Source: an uncultured Alcaligenaceae bacterium (GTDB lineage Bacteria; Pseudomonadota; Gammaproteobacteria; Burkholderiales; Burkholderiaceae_B). Taken from it: a stretch of 18,017 bases of DNA. The position numbers and the translations under genes were made by a program. Below the pieces are notes generated by a model that ran no database searches, was not told the DNA's origin, and saw only the letters and a list, made by a program, of their open reading frames with translations. Positions 14,165-18,017 of this stretch are shown here, piece after piece; positions within the stretch are counted from its first letter, which is position 1; each line of letters begins with the position of its first letter. The stretch is from the NCBI GenBank assembly GCA_937908115.1, contig CALEQZ010000001.1, positions 1 to 18,017 on the forward strand, read 5' to 3'.

Positions 14165-15047
14165 CCTCCGCGGCAAGCACCACCCCGGGCGGGGGCCCGG
14201 CCCACCAGCCACTGTGCAGCCCCTCGGGCCGACGCGCGGCTTGCACCCGGGCGCTCGTCGCCCACGCATGCGCGGGCACCTGCAGCCCCGCATAAATGCC
14301 ATAACCCTCGCCAGCCTGGATGTCCCCTTCGGCGTACAGGCTTTCGCCCGCGCGGATCGCGCCTGCGGCCAGCATGTCGCCCCGTGCGACGATCCCCCAG
14401 TCGGCAGACAGGTGGCCGCCGACCCGTACGCAGCCGCCCGACTCGATGCCGTGGCCGGCGTACAGGTTGCCTGCGCATTCGATGCCTTCGCCCGCACGCA
14501 GCCCCTTGGCGCAGCGCACGTCGCCGCCGGCCTGCAAGCGCCCACCGACCTGGGCATGGCCGGCCATGACCATCTCCCTGCCGCAGCACGCATCCCAGCC
14601 GGCACGCAGGTCTTCGCAGCTGAGCGCGCCCTGGACCTGCACACCCCATGCAGCGTGCAGCCGGCCGCCGATCTTGGCGTCGCCGCCGCAGGCAAGCGCC
14701 CCGCCGCAAGTCACGTCCTCGCCGGCCTGCAGCGAGCCTGCGCGTATGCCCGCGCCGGCCCGTATGCACCGGCCCGCGCGCACCACGCCGTCGACATCGA
14801 TGCCGCCGGCTACTTGCAGCGTGCCGGCAAATACGATGGCGTCGGCTTCCAGCGTGTCGACCTCCAGCACCGCGTCGGTCGGCCCAAACTGGTCCAGCAG
14901 CCAGCATGCGTCTTGCACGCGGCCGGCCTGCACCAGCGCATCGAGCAGGTTTTGATAGGTCTGGTCCGGCCGGGCGTTGCGCACGTACCAGCGAAAGCCG
15001 TCGGCGCAAGGCCGCTTGGCCTTGATGAATGCCTTGGTGATGTCCAT
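14148..15047 (-). CDS. Beta-solenoid repeat protein with short helical N-terminal domain, unknown function
   Basis: This 299-residue protein does not match a function I can name. GAGGA lies a few bases before the ATG at 15047. Residues 1-65 are non-repetitive (FRWYVRNARPDQTYQNLLDAL, then DACWLLDQFGPTDAV) and look helical. From ~66 to ~258 the chain is a run of about 30 six-residue units of the type hydrophobic-x-A-G-x-x (such as IRAGSLQAGEDVTCGG and LYAGHGIESGGCVRVGG). That pattern fits a left- or right-handed beta-solenoid, as in bactofilin-like polymer proteins. It is rich in Gly/Ala and has 11 Cys, some of them stacked in the repeats. There is no signal peptide or membrane segment, so it is probably cytoplasmic. 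It overlaps and likely co-expresses with the GNAT gene. Confidence 0.75.
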   Translation of the reverse strand: MDITKAFIKAKRPCADGFRWYVRNARPDQTYQNLLDALVQAGRVQDACWLLDQFGPTDAVLEVDTLEADAIVFAGTLQVAGGIDVDGVVRAGRCIRAGAGIRAGSLQAGEDVTCGGALACGGDAKIGGRLHAAWGVQVQGALSCEDLRAGWDACCGREMVMAGHAQVGGRLQAGGDVRCAKGLRAGEGIECAGNLYAGHGIESGGCVRVGGHLSADWGIVARGDMLAAGAIRAGESLYAEGDIQAGEGYGIYAGLQVPAHAWATSARVQAARRPEGLHSGWWAGPPPGVVLAAEDGGAD

Positions 15048-15261
15048 GCCAGTCCTCGCCCCGCCGCCGCCAAGCGGCGAGCGGGCCGGGCGCGGCGCCG
15101 GCAGGCCGGCGTCGCACCGATCGCGCGGGTGGGGCCCGGCGACCTAGGAACTGCGCGTGAAAGGGAAAGTGGAAAGGTCGCCGGGCTTAGCCATGTGCGG
15201 CCAGTGCCGCGGCCAGTCCGGCGCGGCCGGCCATGCGCCGGCGCAGGGACGCGACGACCCG

Positions 15262-15282
15262 GCAGGCAACGGGATTGCCTGC
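15262..15282. repeat. Perfect hairpin GCAGGCAA-CGGGA-TTGCCTGC
   Basis: An 8-bp perfect stem with a 5-base loop, upstream of the DUF488 gene. No T-run follows on either strand, so it is not a clear terminator. It could be an operator, or a terminator remnant from a lost gene. Confidence 0.5.
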
Positions 15283-15300
15283 GTCAAGCCGGGACGTCGG

Positions 15301-15329
15301 TTGGGTGACCATGGCCGGCATTCTACGAT
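15301..15329 (+). promoter_or_regulatory. Candidate promoter for the DUF488 gene
   Basis: TTGGGT and TACGAT are separated by 17 bp, 83 bp before the DUF488 start. The spacing is ideal, with 3/6 and 4/6 matches to the two boxes. Confidence 0.3.
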
Positions 15330-15411
15330 GTAAGCCGCGTGCTGTACACCGCGCGGCCCGGGTGCGGCAGGCACGGGTGTTCAATGAAAGGATCGCCAAG
15401 GGAGAAACGCC

Positions 15412-15783
15412 ATGACCCGATTTGCAGACCGCATTCGCGTCAAGCGCGTATACGAGCCGGCAACGGCGGACGACGGCGCGCGGGTGCTCGTCGACCGGCT
15501 GTGGCCGCGCGGCCTGCGCCGCGAAGCCGCCGGCCTGGCGCTCTGGCTCAAGGACGCCGCCCCCTCGCCGCAGCTGCGCAAGTGGTTCGGCCACGACCCG
15601 TCACGCTGGCAGGAATTCGCCAGCCGCTACCAGGCCGAGCTGCAAGGCAATCCGGGGCCGGTGCAGCAGCTTCAGCAGCTTGCCAGCCAAGGTCCGGTCA
15701 CCTTGCTTTACGCCGCGCGCGACGAAGTGCACAACCACGCGCGCGTGCTGGCCGATCATCTGCGCAGCCGCCTGCGCGGCTGA
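15412..15783 (+). CDS. DUF488 family protein (YeaO-like)
   Basis: This 123-residue protein has the full DUF488/YeaO signature: IRVKRVYEPA (~8-17), RVLVDRLWPRGLRRE (~24-38), LWLKDAAPSPQLRKWFGHDPSRWQEFASRYQAEL as spaced motifs (~44-77), and VTLLYAARDEVHNHARVL (~96-113). The length is normal for the family (about 115-125). GGGAGAA precedes the ATG with normal spacing. The family is widespread and its biochemical role is not established, so none is assigned. It stands alone between divergent and convergent neighbours. Confidence 0.9.
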   Translation: MTRFADRIRVKRVYEPATADDGARVLVDRLWPRGLRREAAGLALWLKDAAPSPQLRKWFGHDPSRWQEFASRYQAELQGNPGPVQQLQQLASQGPVTLLYAARDEVHNHARVLADHLRSRLRG

Positions 15784-15787
15784 CGGC

Positions 15788-15814
15788 ACGCGCCGCCCGC
15801 CCGGCCTGGCGCGT
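15788..15814. terminator. GC hairpin between convergent DUF488 and glycosyltransferase genes
   Basis: ACGCGCC and GGCGCGT pair across a 13-base GC-rich loop four bases after the DUF488 stop. There is no T-run, so it may be a weak bidirectional terminator or only a structural feature. Confidence 0.3.
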
Positions 15815-15843
15815 CGCCAAGGGCAAAGCGGCGATGACCCCGC

Positions 15844-16908
15844 TTACGCGGTCTTGGCGAAGATGGCCTCGTTCGACGGCGCGTCCTGGAGCTGCCGGTA
15901 CAGCCGCAGGTAATTTTCGGCCATGGCCGAAGCGGTAAAGCGCCGGTCGAACACGGCGCGCACCTGCCTGCGGTCCAGCGTGTCGGCTTTCTTGGCCGCG
16001 GCAACGGCCTGGTCGAGGTCATCGACGATGAAGCCGGTCACGCCGTCGTCGATGACTTCGGGCACCGATCCTTGGCGCCAGGCAATCACCGGCGTGCCGC
16101 AAGCCATGGCCTCTATCATCACCAGCCCGAACGGCTCCGGCCAATCGATCGGGAACAGCAGCGCGCGCGCGTTGCCCAGGAACTCGGCCTTGTCGCCGTC
16201 GCCGATCTCGCCGACGAACTCCACCAGCGGGTGGTCCAGCATGGGCCGGATGGTCCCCTCGAAGTACTCATGGTCGGCCGCGTCGACCTTGGCGGCAATC
16301 TTCAGCGGCAGGCCGGCCTGGCGCGCGATCATGATGGCGCGGTCGGGGCGCTTTTCGGGGGAAATGCGACCCAGGAAGGCCAGGTAGTCACCCGAAGGAT
16401 TTTCGATCAGCCGGTAGGGCGCCGGATCCATGCCGTGATAGATGGTCTCGGCCCAGTGGGCAAAAGGCAGGGGCTTGCGCTGGTGCCGCGAAATCGACAC
16501 CAGCGGATATTGGCTCCAGCGCCGATAGACGGGCGCCAGGTCCTTCAAGTCGAGCCGGCCGTGCAGCGTGGTCACCGTGCGCTGCGCCACGTGCTCGAAC
16601 ATGGGAAAGTGCAGCATATCGGTGTGGAAATGCAGCACGTCGAACTCCCCGGCGCGCTCGCGCACTTCGTGCAGCATGGTCAGGTGGGCCGCCAGGTCGG
16701 ACTTCAGCGGCGCGGGATCCAGCCGCAGGGCCTGGTCGCGCACCGGCACCAGGCGACCGCGGGTGCGGGTATCGGCCGAAGCGAACACGGTGACGTCATG
16801 GCCTTTGTCGACCAGGGCATCGGTCAGGTGGGCCACCACCCGCTCGGTGCCGCCGTAAAGGCGCGGCGGCACGGCTTCATACAACGGGGCAATCTGCGCA
16901 ATCTTCAT
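15844..16908 (-). CDS. GT4-family glycosyltransferase
   Basis: This 354-residue GT-B fold enzyme starts MKIAQIAPLYEAVPPRLYGGTERVV, where the Gly-Gly loop near residue 20 is typical of GT4 members that bind nucleotide sugar. Early motifs DVLHFHTD (~90-97) and TTLHGRLD follow. The C-terminal domain has YLAFLGRISPEKRPDRAI (~175-192) and the EX7E signature Glu258-Glu266 (EPFGLVMIEA), then GTPVIAWRQGSVPEVI and DGVTGFIVDD. The ATG at 16908 is chosen over an open frame that runs 25 codons further, because the fold starts exactly there; the A/G-rich AAGAAGAA upstream is a modest RBS. No polysaccharide cluster surrounds it, so donor and acceptor are unknown. The acceptor could be a sugar metabolite or lipid. 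A CTAGGG-type dyad lies in its upstream region. Confidence 0.9.
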   Translation of the reverse strand: MKIAQIAPLYEAVPPRLYGGTERVVAHLTDALVDKGHDVTVFASADTRTRGRLVPVRDQALRLDPAPLKSDLAAHLTMLHEVRERAGEFDVLHFHTDMLHFPMFEHVAQRTVTTLHGRLDLKDLAPVYRRWSQYPLVSISRHQRKPLPFAHWAETIYHGMDPAPYRLIENPSGDYLAFLGRISPEKRPDRAIMIARQAGLPLKIAAKVDAADHEYFEGTIRPMLDHPLVEFVGEIGDGDKAEFLGNARALLFPIDWPEPFGLVMIEAMACGTPVIAWRQGSVPEVIDDGVTGFIVDDLDQAVAAAKKADTLDRRQVRAVFDRRFTASAMAENYLRLYRQLQDAPSNEAIFAKTA

Positions 16909-17030
16909 CGTGATTCTTCTTCGAAAAGAGGAGGATGAACAAAGCGGAGATGGACGGCAGGCCTGGCCGGCGGCCGCCGACACAGCGGTAGGGGCGGCTC
17001 GCCGATTTTCAAGAGTTTAGCGGATCGATA

Positions 17031-17046
17031 CTAGGGAAAACCCTAG
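17031..17046 (-). promoter_or_regulatory. Perfect inverted repeat CTAGGG-AAAA-CCCTAG, candidate operator
   Basis: Two 6-bp arms flank AAAA, about 130 bp upstream of the glycosyltransferase start. On the minus strand a -10-like TAAACT (17014-17019) sits 17 bp from GGTTTT inside the dyad, so the site would overlap the -35 position. A second, partial copy (CTAGGGAAAAC) occurs upstream of the adjacent VOC gene at 17594-17604. The size and symmetry fit a LuxR/FixJ-type or similar dimeric regulator; the protein is not known. Confidence 0.55.
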
Positions 17047-17072
17047 GTCGAGATCGAGCAGATGCCAGTGGC

Positions 17073-17501
17073 TCAGAAAGTGATTTCCACCGACGGTGCG
17101 CTACGCGCGCACGGGCCGTGGTGAACGACTTCTATATTGTTGCCGTCCGGATCCAGCACGAAGGCGCCGTAGTAGCCCGGGTGGTAGTCGCGCAAGCCTG
17201 GCGCACCATTGTCCTTGCCGCCGGCGGCCAGCGCCGCCCGGTGAAAGGCATCGACGGTGGCCTGGTCGGGCGCCTGGAAGGCCAGGTGGCAGCGGCCGGT
17301 GAGCGCGCCTTGCGACGCCGGGCTGTCCACGCTGGAAATGAAGAGCTCATCCGCCCAGAAAAACCCTTCGCCCTCCCCACCGATGGGAATGTCCAGGACA
17401 CCCAGGACCGCCTCGTAAAAGCGGCGGCTGGCAGCCAAGTCCCGCACCACCAGCTGGATGTGATCGATGAGGCGTCCTCGGTGCAACGCGTGGGTTTGCA
17501 T
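17073..17501 (-). CDS. VOC-superfamily protein (glyoxalase/bleomycin-resistance fold)
   Basis: This 142-residue protein has the VOC fold. The first unit is LIDHIQLVVRDLAASRRFYEAVLG, and the last has GAFVLDPDGNNIEVVHH. Candidate metal ligands are His14, His72 and Glu124, the glyoxalase-like pattern. The conserved stretch GAPGLRDYHPGYYGAF (~99-114) is common in a large uncharacterised subgroup. The ATG at 17501 has AGGAGCG upstream; the open frame extends 73 codons further without conserved sequence. The gene lies upstream of the glycosyltransferase on the same strand with a 164-bp gap, and both have the CTAGGGAAAAC element upstream. The substrate is unknown. Confidence 0.88.
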   Translation of the reverse strand: MQTHALHRGRLIDHIQLVVRDLAASRRFYEAVLGVLDIPIGGEGEGFFWADELFISSVDSPASQGALTGRCHLAFQAPDQATVDAFHRAALAAGGKDNGAPGLRDYHPGYYGAFVLDPDGNNIEVVHHGPCARSAPSVEITF

Positions 17502-17593
17502 GGCAGCGCTCCTGGTCTGTCGTGGGGACAAGCCGATGGTAGCGCATACCGTTGACCGGCCAGCCGGCGCGGATTTGGGGATTTCGCAACCTC

Positions 17594-17604
17594 CTAGGGA
17601 AAAC
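17594..17604 (-). promoter_or_regulatory. Second copy of CTAGGGAAAAC, half-degenerate operator
   Basis: The 11-mer is identical to the left part of the dyad at 17031-17046. Here the second half is changed (CACTGAG where CCCTAG would be expected). It lies ~97 bp upstream of the VOC start on the minus strand. Confidence 0.4.
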
Positions 17605-17711
17605 ACTGAGGCACGGTGCGCGGGCGCCCGGCAGCCCCCCTTTCTCCTGGGGAAATCACCCGGCAATGCCCCGGCAACGGGGCCTGGCGCAAGCCTTCGC
17701 CCCCCTCCAAT

Positions 17712-17737
17712 GAAAGCCAATTGGAAGTTTGGCTTTC
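17712..17737. promoter_or_regulatory. Dyad GAAAGCCAA-N8-TTGGCTTTC upstream of tctB
   Basis: Perfect 9-bp arms with an 8-bp spacer (TTGGAAGT), about 118 bp upstream of tctB. The AT-rich arms and helical spacing suit an operator or activator site for the transporter genes. A hairpin is also possible, but no T-run of terminator type follows. Confidence 0.45.
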
Positions 17738-17854
17738 TAGACTCCTGCGCTTGCTTTGCCAGCCAGTCACCGGCCGGCGATGCAGGCCGCCTGTGCCGTA
17801 CGCCGTCGGCGTGCGCCCATGTGGCGTTCTTTCATTGGTGGGAGAAGACTTATT

Positions 17855-18017
17855 ATGCAAATCCGGTCCAAACAGGACTTTTGGTCGGGGGTGATGTTCG
17901 TCGCCCTGGGCCTGGGGTTCGCCTGGGGAGCGACCCAATATCAAATGGGCGATGCAGCACGAATGGGCCCGGGATACTTTCCGTTCTGGCTGGGCATCTG
18001 CCTGGCCGCGCTGGGCG
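17855..18017 (+). CDS. tctB: TctB-family subunit of a tripartite tricarboxylate transporter (3' truncated by window)
   Basis: The first 54 codons of a TctB-type small membrane subunit are present. The ATG follows GGAGAAG by seven bases. The protein begins MQIRSKQDFWSGVMFVALGL with a first membrane segment (~10-27). It then shows the family pattern of a short loop with ARMGPGYFPFWLG (~40-52) leading into a second hydrophobic stretch. In the family, TctB pairs with the large TctA channel and a periplasmic TctC/Bug receptor. No receptor gene lies directly upstream; the nearest visible Bug gene is at 7831-8847. TctA would be expected just past the window end. Confidence 0.88.
   Translation, partial: MQIRSKQDFWSGVMFVALGLGFAWGATQYQMGDAARMGPGYFPFWLGICLAALG

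Larger units (their letters stand above)
15048..15411. other. 364-bp divergent intergenic region, solenoid gene / DUF488
   Basis: The region contains a perfect hairpin at 15262-15282, a weak plus-strand promoter match at 15301-15329 and the DUF488 leader. A 41-44-codon minus-strand frame (stop at 15187, beginning MPAMVTQP) is open but has no RBS or recognisable motif and is not called. Near 15158-15178 a purine-rich run GAAAGGGAAAGTGGAAAGG is visible but unexplained. Confidence 0.55.
17502..17854. other. 353-bp divergent region, VOC / tctB
   Basis: No gene was found. The region contains the second CTAGGGAAAAC copy (17594-17604), a 9-bp-arm dyad (17712-17737) and the tctB RBS GGAGAAG (17841-17847). 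Open frames here lack ribosome-binding sites and family motifs. Confidence 0.55.

Noticed and set aside
14148..15047. CRISPR-like or tandem DNA repeat within the solenoid gene
   Set aside because: The periodicity is at protein level (six-residue units). The DNA copies are too divergent for a direct-repeat array, and no spacers are present.
15187..15320. Small minus-strand frame of 41-44 codons
   Set aside because: No RBS, no recognisable motif, and it overlaps the hairpin and the divergent promoter region.

Overview
This is a GC-rich stretch of an ordinary bacterial chromosome, most likely from a Bordetella-type Alcaligenaceae (Betaproteobacteria). The evidence is the gene content: a pertactin-like autotransporter, a Bug-family tricarboxylate-transport receptor, PhoB/PhoR, and a KipI/KipA/LamB-type 5-oxoprolinase operon. 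The genus is an inference; no rRNA or other marker gene is present. No tRNA, insertion sequence, prophage or CRISPR array was seen.

Left part (1-5.7 kb): the 3' end of phoB and a complete phoR (phosphate two-component system) run rightward. They converge on a large classical autotransporter gene (1834-5241, minus strand) with a signal peptide, a beta-helix passenger, an autochaperone-like region and a C-terminal beta-barrel. A 443-bp intergenic region separates its start from the divergent serA gene (ACT-domain D-3-phosphoglycerate dehydrogenase).

Centre (6.9-13.5 kb): this looks like a catabolic locus. On the minus strand lie a divergent enolase-family protein, a Bug receptor and a LysR regulator, whose 3' end overlaps serA by 26 bp. 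Divergently, on the plus strand, lies a tightly packed VOC-pxpB-pxpC-pxpA cluster with ATGA start/stop overlaps. The two arms share a 330-bp control region full of dyad symmetries. I infer that the locus imports a small carboxylate and processes 5-oxoproline or a related compound. The enolase paralogue keeps most catalytic residues but lacks the phosphate-contacting His and the Ser of the mobile loop, and it is the most interesting gene here.

Right part (13.5-18 kb): on the minus strand, a 299-residue beta-solenoid protein of unknown function overlaps a GNAT-like acetyltransferase. A DUF488 (YeaO-like) gene lies on the plus strand and converges on a GT4 glycosyltransferase, followed by a second VOC protein (both minus). 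A CTAGGGAAAAC motif occurs upstream of both the glycosyltransferase and this VOC gene, as a perfect inverted repeat in the first case. The window ends inside a tctB gene (small membrane subunit of a tripartite tricarboxylate transporter). Start sites below were chosen by ribosome-binding site and domain start, and often differ from the longest possible ORF.
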